Origin: Craterilacuibacter sinensis
GTDB taxonomy: Bacteria; Pseudomonadota; Gammaproteobacteria; Burkholderiales; Chromobacteriaceae
Reading direction: 5' to 3'
Length of the DNA stretch: 64,000 nucleotides
Assembly: GCF_009831765.1 (NCBI RefSeq)
Contig: NZ_WSSB01000004.1
Coordinates: forward strand, 1-64,000
A model generated the notes under the pieces. It saw only the letters and a program-made list of their open reading frames with translations, made no database searches and had not been told where the DNA came from. The position numbers were made by a program, and so were the translations under genes. Shown piece after piece: positions 1-7,756 of this stretch (its first letter is position 1; each line of letters begins with the position of its first letter).

Positions 1-38
1 CATTCGCCATGTGAAAGTAGGACACCGCCAGACGCCCC
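1..38 (+). rRNA. rrf: 5S ribosomal RNA, 3' end only
   Basis: The first bases match the conserved 3' part of bacterial 5S rRNA: the GTGAAAGTAGGACACCGCCA stretch is the usual GCGAGAGTAGG..CNGCCAG tail. The 5' part lies outside the window. A strong terminator follows within a few bases, so this is the end of an rRNA operon. The exact 3' base is uncertain by one to three nucleotides. Confidence 0.85.
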
Positions 39-42
39 ATAT

Positions 43-71
43 AAAACCCCAGCTCAATGAGCTGGGGTTTT
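43..71 (+). terminator. intrinsic terminator of the rRNA operon
   Basis: A perfect 14-bp stem (AAAACCCCAGCTCA with its complement) is separated by a single base and ends in a T run directly after the 5S gene. It also reads well on the other strand. Its position between 5S rRNA and tRNA-His suggests that the tRNA has its own promoter or depends on read-through. Confidence 0.85.
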
Positions 72-95
72 AACGCAATATTGACAGTTTTTGTG

Positions 96-171
96 GTGGA
101 TATAGCTCAGTTGGTAGAGTCCCGGATTGTGATTCCGGTTGTCGTGGGTTCGAGCCCCATTATCCACCCCA
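96..171 (+). tRNA. tRNA-His (anticodon GTG)
   Basis: A complete cloverleaf can be folded. The acceptor arm is GTGGATA/TATCCAC, the anticodon loop is ATTGTGATT with GTG, the T arm carries GGTTCGAGCCC, and the CCA end is encoded. The base before position 1 (position 95) is G and can pair with the discriminator C, the G-1 identity feature of tRNA-His. The D stem ends in a G-U pair. A second hairpin with a T run follows at once. Confidence 0.97.
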
Positions 172-177
172 TAATAG

Positions 178-214
178 AAAAAGCCCTGATTTCTTGATGA
201 AATCAGGGCTTTTT
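178..214 (+). terminator. intrinsic terminator after tRNA-His
   Basis: AAAAAGCCCTGATTT pairs perfectly with its complement across a short loop, and the stem ends in five T residues. It lies 7 bases after the tRNA CCA end. Confidence 0.85.
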
Positions 215-237
215 CACGTTCTGCGCTGTTAATAAGC

Positions 238-271
238 GGCAGGCTGTTAAATAACATGGATACAGCCTGCC
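238..271 (-). terminator. inverted repeat downstream of pssA, possible terminator
   Basis: GGCAGGCTGT pairs with ACAGCCTGCC across a 14-base loop, 19 bases after the pssA stop. No clear T run follows on the minus strand, so it may only stabilise the 3' end. Confidence 0.4.
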
Positions 272-290
272 ATTTCCCGCCTGAATTTAT

Positions 291-1640
291 TTACAGCAAT
301 CTTGATACCAGCCGGTCGGCCCGGACCCGGTTCATACGGGTCAGCAGTTTACGTACCGGCTCCGGATAATGGTCTACGGTTTCCAAATCCAGATAATGAT
401 TGATCCGGCTGGTATTGGCACGGATAGCGGCCAGTTCCTGCTCTTTTTGCGCGGCTAATTGCTGCTGCGGGTCATGAAGCAGCAGGCCATTTTCCAGATC
501 CAGACTAAAAGCGCGTGGATTGAGATTATTGCCGGTAATCAGCATGAACTCCTGATCTACCCACAGGCCCTTGAGGTGGTAGCTGTGTCCCGGGTCATTC
601 CACAACAGCAGATTCAGTCTGCCGGCATCGATATCGGCCTGTTGTGCCTGAGCAAAGCGGCGCAGGTTGGCTTCATACAGATAGGGCAGTGCGCCTATGA
701 CTTTGAATGGTTCGCTAGGCGGGATAAAGAAGTCGTTGGCGGTCTTGTCGCCGACGATAATGTCGACGCGCACACCGCGCGCCAGTAGCTGGCGTATTTC
801 ACGCATCAGCGGGCGCGGCAGGTTGAAATAGGGCGTGCAGATCACCAGATGGCTGCGGGTGCTGGCCATCAACTTCTGGATCAGGCGGTTGAGCGGATTG
901 CGCTTGCCTACCCCTAATAATGGGGTGACGCCTAGCGAGCCTGGTGCGGCCTGATCCTGTACCTGGCTTTGGTAATGGCTGTTGCTGAGCCGTTCGCGCA
1001 GGGCGCGGATATCGCCGCGTATGCTCTTGGTCGCGGGCGGATTGGGCTGATCCAGACGGTGTACGGCCGGACTGGCAAGTACGGTGTCTTTCAGCAGGGC
1101 AACCATGCTGTCGGCAAGCCCACGGTTGGTAATCAGGTGATAGCGGTCATAGCGATAGCGCTCGCCGACATGCAGATAGACATTATTGAGGCTGGCACCG
1201 CTATAGATTACGGTGTCGTCGACAATAAACCCCTTGAGATGCAGCACACCGAACAGTTCGCGCGTCTGCACCGGCACGCCGTATACCGCGACTTCCTGAT
1301 CCGGATGTTTAGCGGCCTCGTCCTGATACCAGGCTGCATTGCCATCCGCCTTGCCTTTGCCTATCAGCCCGCGCTGGGCACGGTGCCAGTCAACCAGCAC
1401 GGCGATTTCCAGTGCCGGGTTGCGCTTACGGGCCGCGTACAGCGCTTCCAGTACCATGGCTCCACCTTCATCGTGTTGCAGATAAAGGGCGGTCAGATAG
1501 ATGCGGTGCTGCGCCTTGGCGATGTGTGCCAGCAGGGTTTCACGAAACGCGGCGGTGTCGGTCAGCGTAATGATGTCTTCGGCCGCCAGCGCAAAGCGCG
1601 GCAGCGCATGGATGTAGCTGCGTGGATCGTTGAAAAGCAT
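291..1640 (-). CDS. pssA: CDP-diacylglycerol-serine O-phosphatidyltransferase (PssA, phospholipase D type)
   Basis: The enzyme makes phosphatidylserine from CDP-diacylglycerol and L-serine, the first committed step to phosphatidylethanolamine, and works peripherally on the inner membrane. At 449 aa the length matches the 451-aa E. coli enzyme, and alignment from memory is good along the chain (ALYLQHDEGG, VLVDWHRAQRG, YSGASLNNVYLH). Two HKD motifs are visible: HLKGFIVDD at about residue 133 and HLKGLWVDQ in the C-terminal third at about residue 355. I chose ATG at 1640 because the protein then begins MLFNDPRS. An in-frame GTG six codons earlier (1658) is also possible, and neither has a strong ribosome site. 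The gene stands alone. Confidence 0.93.
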   Translation of the reverse strand: MLFNDPRSYIHALPRFALAAEDIITLTDTAAFRETLLAHIAKAQHRIYLTALYLQHDEGGAMVLEALYAARKRNPALEIAVLVDWHRAQRGLIGKGKADGNAAWYQDEAAKHPDQEVAVYGVPVQTRELFGVLHLKGFIVDDTVIYSGASLNNVYLHVGERYRYDRYHLITNRGLADSMVALLKDTVLASPAVHRLDQPNPPATKSIRGDIRALRERLSNSHYQSQVQDQAAPGSLGVTPLLGVGKRNPLNRLIQKLMASTRSHLVICTPYFNLPRPLMREIRQLLARGVRVDIIVGDKTANDFFIPPSEPFKVIGALPYLYEANLRRFAQAQQADIDAGRLNLLLWNDPGHSYHLKGLWVDQEFMLITGNNLNPRAFSLDLENGLLLHDPQQQLAAQKEQELAAIRANTSRINHYLDLETVDHYPEPVRKLLTRMNRVRADRLVSRLL

Positions 1641-1742
1641 GATGAGGCGCCAAAACACGCGGATGAATCGGAATGTCTGATGTTAGCATCAAGCGGCGCC
1701 TTCTCCCATGGGTTCGGTCAAACTAGAGACAGTATGAAGTCT

Positions 1743-1800
1743 TTGCTCTATAGATGCCGCTGGCAATACAATAGGCAAATAGTCTATTTGCAAGGAGAAG
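1743..1800 (+). promoter_or_regulatory. promoter with overlapping palindrome and strong RBS before the diiron protein gene
   Basis: TTGCTC (1743-1748) and TACAAT (1767-1772) are 18 bp apart, as in a sigma70 promoter. A perfect palindrome, GCAAATA-GTC-TATTTGC (1775-1791), lies where transcription would begin and could be an operator. AAGGAGAAG follows (1792-1800) just ahead of the ATG at 1804. The regulator is unknown. Confidence 0.45.
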
Positions 1801-1803
1801 GCG

Positions 1804-2667
1804 ATGCTTTACCCGGAACTCTATACACAATTGGAAAAAGCACGCTGGAACATGGAAGCCGATATTCCATGGGACACCTTTGATGGCAGCCTGTTGTCCG
1901 ACGAGCAGGCTCAGACTATCAAGATGAATGCGATTACCGAGTGGTCGGCCTTGCCGGCCACCGAGATGTTTTTGCGCGACAACCGCCACGATTCGGATTT
2001 CTCCGCCTTTATGTCGGTCTGGTTCTACGAGGAGCAAAAGCATGCGCTGGCGCTGATGGAGTATCTGCGCCGCTTCCGCCCGGAATACTGCCCGACCGAG
2101 GCCGAACTGCATGCAGTGCGCTTCGAGTTTGACCCGGCGCCGCCACTGGAAACCCTGATGCTGCACTTCTGCGGCGAGGTGCGGCTGACCCAATGGTATC
2201 GCTGCGCATCCGAGTGGCACACCGAGCCGGTGATCAAGGCCATTTACAAGCATCTGAGCCAGGACGAGGCGCGCCATGGCGGCTGCTACCTCAAGTACAT
2301 GAAGAAGGCGATTGTGCAGCATGGTGATGTGGCGCGGGCGGCGTTTGCCAAGATCGGTCTGCTGATGGCTTCTTCCGGCCGCTCGGCCAAACCGTTGCAC
2401 CCCACTAATTTGCATGTCAATGAAGCACTCTTCCCCAATGACACCATACAAAGTCGTTTGCCTGACCCGGACTGGCTGGAAGCGTGGCTGACACAGCAGA
2501 TCCGCTTTGACGAGCCTTGGGAGGCGCGCGTGGTGGGTGGTATCCTTCGCAACTTGTCCAATCTGTTCGAGCAGCCGCTGGAAACGATTCTGCAATTGAA
2601 TCGCTACCGCAAGGCGCTCGCGGCAAGTGTGAAGGAAACCCATGTCCTACCCGACCCCGCAATTTGA
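1804..2667 (+). CDS. ferritin-like diiron protein, acyl-ACP desaturase-like
   Basis: A 287-aa soluble protein with two EXXH-type iron ligands: EEQKHA at about residue 77 and DEARHGG at about residue 155. The spacing suits a four-helix ferritin-like diiron fold. Resemblance is to the acyl-ACP desaturase / ribonucleotide-reductase-like superfamily, so an oxidase, hydroxylase or desaturase role is likely but the substrate is not known. The start has a strong AAGGAGAAG site. The 3' end overlaps the rfaE2 start by 26 bp, tying it to a heptose/biotin/CoA operon; a link to envelope lipid chemistry is inference. It could also be an iron-dependent oxygenase of another kind. Confidence 0.75.
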   Translation: MLYPELYTQLEKARWNMEADIPWDTFDGSLLSDEQAQTIKMNAITEWSALPATEMFLRDNRHDSDFSAFMSVWFYEEQKHALALMEYLRRFRPEYCPTEAELHAVRFEFDPAPPLETLMLHFCGEVRLTQWYRCASEWHTEPVIKAIYKHLSQDEARHGGCYLKYMKKAIVQHGDVARAAFAKIGLLMASSGRSAKPLHPTNLHVNEALFPNDTIQSRLPDPDWLEAWLTQQIRFDEPWEARVVGGILRNLSNLFEQPLETILQLNRYRKALAASVKETHVLPDPAI

Positions 2668-3142
2668 AGCCAAAGTCTGCCCGCCCGAGGCGCTGGCCGA
2701 GCGTCTGGCGGCCTTGCCGCGCCCGGTGGTGTTTACCAACGGCTGTTTTGATATCCTGCATCGCGGCCATGTAACCTATCTGGCACAGGCGCGCGCGCTG
2801 GGTGCCAGCCTGGTGGTCGGCCTGAATACCGATGCCTCGGTCAAGCGCCAGGGCAAGGGCGACGACAGGCCGATCAATAACGAGGCCAACCGCGCTGCCG
2901 TGCTGGCGGCGCTGGAAAGCGTGAGCCTGGTGACCTGGTTCGATAGCGATACGCCAGCCGCGCTGATTGCCGAAGTCCAGCCCGAAGTGCTGGTCAAGGG
3001 CGGCGACTGGAGCGTAGACAAGATTGTCGGTTCAGCCGAAACGCTGGCGCGTGGCGGCGAAGTGCATTCCATTCCCTTCCTGTTTTCCACCTCGACTACG
3101 GCTACCCTGAACAAGATCCGCACAAGCGAGGGCAAGGCGTGA
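2642..3142 (+). CDS. rfaE2: D-glycero-beta-D-manno-heptose 1-phosphate adenylyltransferase
   Basis: The protein transfers AMP from ATP to heptose 1-phosphate, giving ADP-heptose for the LPS inner core. At 166 aa it is the stand-alone nucleotidyltransferase domain; the sugar-kinase half (RfaE1) fused in E. coli HldE is absent and must be elsewhere. The nucleotidyltransferase signature FTNGCFDILHRGHVTYL (about residues 30-46) contains the HxGH ATP site, and the C-terminal STSTTATLNKI substrate loop is present. It overlaps the gene before by 26 bp and the birA start by 4 bp (GTGA), so it is part of an operon. Confidence 0.94.
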   Translation: MSYPTPQFEAKVCPPEALAERLAALPRPVVFTNGCFDILHRGHVTYLAQARALGASLVVGLNTDASVKRQGKGDDRPINNEANRAAVLAALESVSLVTWFDSDTPAALIAEVQPEVLVKGGDWSVDKIVGSAETLARGGEVHSIPFLFSTSTTATLNKIRTSEGKA

Positions 3143-4104
3143 GCGATCACGCCTTTGCCGTCTTGCGCCTGTTGTCTGCCGGCGGCTTTCAGTCGGGCGA
3201 AGCGATGGCGCAACAACTGGGCTGTTCGCGTACCTTGGTGTGGCAGGCGGTGCATGCCATCGAGCAGGATTTCGGCCTGACCGTGTTTTCGGTGCGCGGG
3301 CGCGGCTATCAACTGGCAAGCCCTTTTGACTGGCTGGATGTGGCGCAGATTCGTACCGGCCTGTCCGAAGCGGCGGGCGACAGCCTGACCTTGGCGCTGG
3401 TCGAGCGCACCGACTCCACCAATACCCAGCTTATGACGCGGGCAGCCGCGGGGGCACCGCAAGGCTTGCTGCTGGCGGCCGAGGCCCAAAGCGCCGGGCG
3501 CGGCCGTCTGGGACGGCGCTGGCAGATGAAGCTGGGCGCCGGCCTGACTTTCTCGCTGCTGTGGCGTTTCGAGCGTGGCCTGGCGGCCCTGGCCGGCCTG
3601 TCACTGGCGGTCGGCGTTGCCATGGTGCGCGCCTTGCGCGGATTGGGTGCGCCGGTGATGCTTAAGTGGCCGAATGATGTGCTGCTGGATGGCAAGAAGC
3701 TGGCCGGCACCCTGATCGAGTTATCCGGCGACGCACAGGGGTCGGCGGCTGTGGTCATCGGCATCGGTTTGAATGTGGCCGACCCGGGCGAAGTTGACCA
3801 GCCGGTGGCCAGCCTTGCCGATGCCGGCTTGCAGCTTAGCCGCAATACGGTGCTGGCTGCCTTGCTCAACGAGTTACAGCAGGTGCTGGTCGAATTCGAG
3901 CGCGGCGGCTTCGCTGTGCTGCGCGATGAATGGTCATCTTATGCCGCGCACAATCAAGCGCCGGTGCGCTTGTCGTTCAGCCACCATGAGCCGGTTGATG
4001 GCGTTGCATTGGGGGTGGACGACAGCGGTGCCTTGCGGGTGCAAACTGCGTCCGGCGAGCAGCTGTTCCATGTGGGAGAAGTCAGCCTGAGGCCGCGGCC
4101 ATGA
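3139..4104 (+). CDS. birA: bifunctional biotin-[acetyl-CoA-carboxylase] ligase / biotin operon repressor
   Basis: BirA activates biotin to biotinoyl-AMP and attaches it to the biotin carboxyl carrier protein. The first 60 residues form a winged-helix domain (SGEAMAQQLGCSRTLVWQAV), so a repressor function is plausible. The catalytic domain shows the adenylate loop GRGRLGRRW at about residue 119 and KWPNDVLLDGKKLAGTLIE at about 175, followed by the small C-terminal SH3-like domain. Length is 321 aa, as in E. coli. The start is GTG at 3139, overlapping the rfaE2 stop; the 3' end overlaps coaX by ATGA. Confidence 0.95.
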   Translation: MSDHAFAVLRLLSAGGFQSGEAMAQQLGCSRTLVWQAVHAIEQDFGLTVFSVRGRGYQLASPFDWLDVAQIRTGLSEAAGDSLTLALVERTDSTNTQLMTRAAAGAPQGLLLAAEAQSAGRGRLGRRWQMKLGAGLTFSLLWRFERGLAALAGLSLAVGVAMVRALRGLGAPVMLKWPNDVLLDGKKLAGTLIELSGDAQGSAAVVIGIGLNVADPGEVDQPVASLADAGLQLSRNTVLAALLNELQQVLVEFERGGFAVLRDEWSSYAAHNQAPVRLSFSHHEPVDGVALGVDDSGALRVQTASGEQLFHVGEVSLRPRP

Positions 4105-4817
4105 AGCTATTGATCGATATCGGCAATACCCGGCTGAAGTGGGCGGTGTATCAGGGTATGGATTGTATGGCGCAGGGGGCGGTTGCGCATGGCGATATCG
4201 CCTCCCTCGCCGATATCTGGCCGCGCTGGCCGATTAGCGCCGGTTGGGCGGCCTCGGTGGCAAGCCCCGAGCTGCGTGCCGCTGTCGATGCCATCAGCCC
4301 GGTGCCGCTTGTCTGGGTTTCAGCCCAGCGTGCGGCAGGCGGTGTCAGCAATCATTACCGCAATGTGGCCGAGCAGGGAGCCGACCGTTGGCTGGCGGTA
4401 CTGGCGGCACGTTCTTTGGTGGACGGGGATGTGGTGGTGGCCTGCGCCGGCACGGCCTTGACGGTGGAAGCGCTATCGGCCGAAGGAGATTATCTGGGGG
4501 GGCTGATTCTGCCCGGCCAGCAGCTGATGCTGCATAGTCTGGCGCGCGGCACCGCTTTGCTGGACAGGCCGGCGGGCGTGCATAGCGCTTTTCCGCAGGG
4601 CACGGAAGACGCCATTGCCAGCGGCGTGCTGGATGCACAAGCCGGTGCCATTGAGCGCATGCGTGCACGTCTGGCGGCGCACAGTGGGCGTCCCGCGGCT
4701 ACGGTGCTTTTGACCGGTGGCGATGCGGCGCGTTTGCTGCCTCATCTCGCGGCACCGGTGCGTATCGTGGATAATCTGGTGATTCTTGGACTTCTCAGCA
4801 TGGCGAGCACCTCATGA
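4101..4817 (+). CDS. coaX: type III pantothenate kinase
   Basis: The kinase phosphorylates pantothenate in the first step of CoA synthesis; type III enzymes are insensitive to CoA and need a monovalent cation. The 238-aa chain has the ASKHA nucleotide motifs DIGNTRLKWAV (residues 5-15), GADRWLAVLAA (about 98) and CAGTALTVEAL followed by GGLILPG (about 120-145). The start overlaps the birA stop by 4 bp, as does the next gene with this one. The order birA-coaX-SPOR is common in betaproteobacteria. Confidence 0.95.
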   Translation: MKLLIDIGNTRLKWAVYQGMDCMAQGAVAHGDIASLADIWPRWPISAGWAASVASPELRAAVDAISPVPLVWVSAQRAAGGVSNHYRNVAEQGADRWLAVLAARSLVDGDVVVACAGTALTVEALSAEGDYLGGLILPGQQLMLHSLARGTALLDRPAGVHSAFPQGTEDAIASGVLDAQAGAIERMRARLAAHSGRPAATVLLTGGDAARLLPHLAAPVRIVDNLVILGLLSMASTS

Positions 4818-5599
4818 AGTGGTTTTTTGCAGCCGTAGTGACACTCAATTTGCTGGTAGCGGGGCTGATTGCCTTGCAGAAGGCGCCGCAAGATGATTTT
4901 GGCGCGCGCGAGGTCAGCCCGCAGCTGATCAGCCGGCTGCCGGATCATGGCTATCCGGCTCGCGTGGCAGCCAGCGCCCCGAGTGTGGAACAGGGGCTGA
5001 CCGAAGCCAGCGTGCCGCTTGCCCTTGCCCCCCTGCCCGTACCTGCGCCGGCCAAGCCGGTGAGCAGTGCGCCGCTTGCGGTCGCCCCGCGTGCCGAGCT
5101 GCCTGTCGCCAAGGTCGAGGTGGTCAAGCAGTGTTATCGCTGGGGCGAGTTGAACGACAGCCAGCTGGCGCGTGCCCGTGGCGGTATTGCCACTTTGCGC
5201 CTGCCGGCGGCTCAGGTGTCGGACAGCGTGCGCGAGGACAAGCAGGCCGGCGGCAAGGCCTGGGTGTATTACCCGCCGCTGGCGACCCAGTCCGAGACGC
5301 AGACCCTGATCGCCGAACTCAAGGCCAAGGGGCTGGATAGCTATATCGTGCGTAATGAGGGCCCGTTTCGCGGTTACCTGTCATTGGGCCTGTTTGCCAA
5401 GGAAGAGGGCGCCAAGGCCCTGGTCAAGCGCCTGAAGGACTTGGGCTTTGACAAGGCGCAGATCGATGCACGCGGAGCGAGCAGCAAGAAAACCACGGTG
5501 AGCCTGCGTGCGCTGACACCGGAGCAGGTGGACAAACTCAAGGCGGTGCAGCAGCGCCTGCTGCCCGGCATCGTGGTCCAGCCTTTCAACTGCAACTAA
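4814..5599 (+). CDS. SPOR-domain membrane-anchored protein
   Basis: A 261-aa protein with one N-terminal membrane segment (FFAAVVTLNLLVAGLIAL, residues 4-21), a proline/alanine-rich linker to about residue 105, and a C-terminal SPOR-type domain (about 160-245) with the repeat-like KAWVYYPPL ... YIVRNEGPFRGYLSLGLF pattern. SPOR domains bind denuded peptidoglycan at division sites, so the protein probably acts in the periplasm at the septum; that is inference. It overlaps coaX by ATGA and ends the operon. No enzymatic domain is visible. Confidence 0.8.
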   Translation: MKWFFAAVVTLNLLVAGLIALQKAPQDDFGAREVSPQLISRLPDHGYPARVAASAPSVEQGLTEASVPLALAPLPVPAPAKPVSSAPLAVAPRAELPVAKVEVVKQCYRWGELNDSQLARARGGIATLRLPAAQVSDSVREDKQAGGKAWVYYPPLATQSETQTLIAELKAKGLDSYIVRNEGPFRGYLSLGLFAKEEGAKALVKRLKDLGFDKAQIDARGASSKKTTVSLRALTPEQVDKLKAVQQRLLPGIVVQPFNCN

Positions 5600-5610
5600 G
5601 CGACCTGCCC

Positions 5611-5632
5611 GTCGGGAGCGCCCGCTCCCGAC
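5611..5632 (+). terminator. hairpin at the end of the rfaE2-birA-coaX-SPOR operon
   Basis: GTCGGGAGCG pairs perfectly with CGCTCCCGAC across a two-base loop, 12 bases past the SPOR gene stop. The following sequence is pyrimidine-rich but has no pure T run, so termination may be partial. Confidence 0.5.
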
Positions 5633-5663
5633 ATCTGCCCTACCCTCTTTCCGTTACACGCCT

Positions 5664-5719
5664 GTTTCATATTAATGTCATATTTTTTTGATCCTGCTGT
5701 CACAGTAGTGACTTATGGT
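5664..5719 (+). promoter_or_regulatory. probable Pho box and promoter of phoX
   Basis: Heptamers resembling the PhoB half-site CTGTCAT recur every 11 bp: GTTTCAT (5664), ATGTCAT (5675), a weak TTTTGAT (5686) and CTGTCAC (5697). Exactly 10 bp after the last one is TATGGT (5714-5719), which would be the -10. The block CTGTCAC-10 bp-TATGGT has the same geometry as the E. coli phoA promoter. No normal -35 is needed in Pho promoters. Activation by PhoB under phosphate starvation is inferred. Confidence 0.65.
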
Positions 5720-5764
5720 TGTCCTTATCGACCGGCCTCGCGGTAGAACCCAACGGAGTCATTC

Positions 5765-7714
5765 ATGAGCGACAGCTACAAGATCAAGCATCACGGTGTG
5801 GAAGAGTGCAGTAATGAATCGGGCAACCCGGCGTTTTCCGCCGTACTGGATGCGCGCCTGTCGCGGCGCAGCGTGCTGCAGGCCGGGGGGGCCGCCGGTG
5901 TAGCCGGTTTATTGCCCGCGCTGGTTCAGGCTGCGCCCATGTCAGTGAAGCCGGCGGTCTTGGGCTTTGCACCGGTACCGTTCTCGGTGGAGGATAGGGT
6001 CGTGGTGCCACAAGGCTATGTAGCTGACGTGCTATATGCATGGGGCGACCCGGTCGGAATCAAGGGCATGAGCCCTGTGTTCAAGCCGGATGCGTCCAAT
6101 AGCGCCGCCGAGCAGGAAGTACAGGCCGGCATGCACCACGACGGCATGGCGTTCTTCCCGCTGCCGCAGGGCTCGCAGGCCGCCAAGCATGGCCTGCTGG
6201 CGATCAACCACGAATACACCGACGACGGCCTGCTGCACAGCGATGGCATGAAAACCTGGAGCGGCGACAAGGTCAAGAAGGCACAGGCGGCGGTGGGCGT
6301 ATCGGTGATCGAGGTGGAGGATGCTGGCAAGGGGCGCGGCTGGCGCGTGGTACGCCCGTCGAAGTACGCACGCCGCATCACCGCCAATACGCGGATCGCG
6401 ATCGGTGGCCCGGCGCGCGGCCATGCACTGATGCAGACCGAGGCCGACCCCAAGGGTGTCGAGATCCTTGGCACCTTCAATAACTGCGCCAACGGCAAGA
6501 CGCCGTGGGGCACCTATCTGACCTGCGAGGAAAACTTCGACGGCTACTTCGTCAACGATTCGGGCACGCTGTCGGACAACGAGAAGCGTTATGGCATCAA
6601 AAACAAGGACGCAGGCTACAAGTGGGCATGGGAAGATTTCCGTTTCGACTTGCAGATCAATCCGAATGAGGCCAACCGCTTTGGCTGGGTGGTCGAGATC
6701 GATCCCTACGACCCGAAATCCAAGCCGGTCAAGCGCACGGCACTAGGCCGCTTCAAGCACGAAGGCGCGACGGTGACGATTGCGCCCGATGGCCGCGCCG
6801 TGGTGTATATGGGGGATGACCAGCGCTTCGAATATATCTACAAGTTCGTGTCGAAAAACCGTTACCAGCCCAAGAACCGCAAGGCCAATATGAACTTGCT
6901 GGACGAGGGCACGCTGTACGTCGCGCGCTTCGATGCCGATGGCTCCGGCCAGTGGCTGCCGCTGGTGCATGGCCAGAACGGGGTGGATGCCGGTGCAGGC
7001 TTTGCCGATCAGGGCGAGGTCGCAATCAAGGCCCGCATGGCGGCCGATATCGTGGGTGCCACCAAGATGGACAGGCCGGAGTGGATTGCGGTCAACCCGC
7101 GTGTAGCCGGCGAAGTGTATTGCACGCTGACCAATAACAGTGAGCGCGGCACCGAGGGCAAGCCGGGTACGGATGCCGCCAACCCGCGCGCCGACAACAA
7201 GTTCGGCCATATCATTCGCTGGCACGAGGCCGGCGGCAACGCGGCGGCGGCTTCGTTCAAGTGGGACATCTTCGCGCTGGCCGGCAAGCCGGATGCCGCC
7301 AAGAGCGAGCACAGAGGGGCGCTCAAGGGAGATGGCTTTGGCAGCCCGGACGGACTCAGCTTTGATGCTCAGGGCGTGTTATGGGTGCAGACCGATGTGT
7401 CGACCTCAACGGTTAACATGAAGGAATACGCAGGCATGGGCAACAACCAGATGCTGGCGGTGATTCCGCAAAGCGGCGAATTCCGCCGCTTCCTCACCGG
7501 CCCCAACGGCTGCGAGATTACCGGCATCAGTTTCACGCCGGATAGCAAAACGCTGTTCATCAATATCCAGCACCCCGGCGAGCCGGAAAGCGAACGCTCC
7601 GACCCGGCCAAGCCGACGGCGGTGTCGAGCTGGCCGGATGGCGCAGCTTCCGGTCGTCCTCGCTCGGCCACGGTGGTGATCCGCAAGCTGGACGGTGGGG
7701 TGATCGGTAGCTAA
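5765..7714 (+). CDS. phoX: PhoX family alkaline phosphatase, Tat-exported
   Basis: PhoX enzymes are monomeric, calcium- and iron-dependent periplasmic phosphatases that release phosphate from organic esters. The 649-aa protein has a twin-arginine signal at about residues 35-58 (LSRRSVLQAGGAAGVAGLL, then AQ/AP-type cleavage). The body carries typical family stretches such as AINHEYTDDGLL, GTYLTCEENFDGYF, GRFKHEGATV, VYMGDDQRFEYIYKFVS and SPDGLSFDAQGVLWVQTD. The N-terminal extension ahead of the RR motif is usual for the family. A probable Pho box lies upstream. It is a single-gene unit ending at a hairpin. Confidence 0.93.
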   Translation: MSDSYKIKHHGVEECSNESGNPAFSAVLDARLSRRSVLQAGGAAGVAGLLPALVQAAPMSVKPAVLGFAPVPFSVEDRVVVPQGYVADVLYAWGDPVGIKGMSPVFKPDASNSAAEQEVQAGMHHDGMAFFPLPQGSQAAKHGLLAINHEYTDDGLLHSDGMKTWSGDKVKKAQAAVGVSVIEVEDAGKGRGWRVVRPSKYARRITANTRIAIGGPARGHALMQTEADPKGVEILGTFNNCANGKTPWGTYLTCEENFDGYFVNDSGTLSDNEKRYGIKNKDAGYKWAWEDFRFDLQINPNEANRFGWVVEIDPYDPKSKPVKRTALGRFKHEGATVTIAPDGRAVVYMGDDQRFEYIYKFVSKNRYQPKNRKANMNLLDEGTLYVARFDADGSGQWLPLVHGQNGVDAGAGFADQGEVAIKARMAADIVGATKMDRPEWIAVNPRVAGEVYCTLTNNSERGTEGKPGTDAANPRADNKFGHIIRWHEAGGNAAAASFKWDIFALAGKPDAAKSEHRGALKGDGFGSPDGLSFDAQGVLWVQTDVSTSTVNMKEYAGMGNNQMLAVIPQSGEFRRFLTGPNGCEITGISFTPDSKTLFINIQHPGEPESERSDPAKPTAVSSWPDGAASGRPRSATVVIRKLDGGVIGS

Positions 7715-7731
7715 GGCGGAAAAGCAGAATG

Positions 7732-7756
7732 CAAGGCCGGCTTTATGCCGGCCTTG
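7732..7756. terminator. bidirectional hairpin between phoX and the drug exporter gene
   Basis: CAAGGCCGGC pairs with GCCGGCCTTG around TTTAT. It lies 17 bases after the phoX stop and overlaps the last codons of the convergent exporter gene. T runs are short on both sides. Confidence 0.55.

Noticed and set aside
54-257. A 67-codon frame across tRNA-His
   Set aside because: It overlaps the tRNA and both terminators; the sequence is explained by RNA structure.
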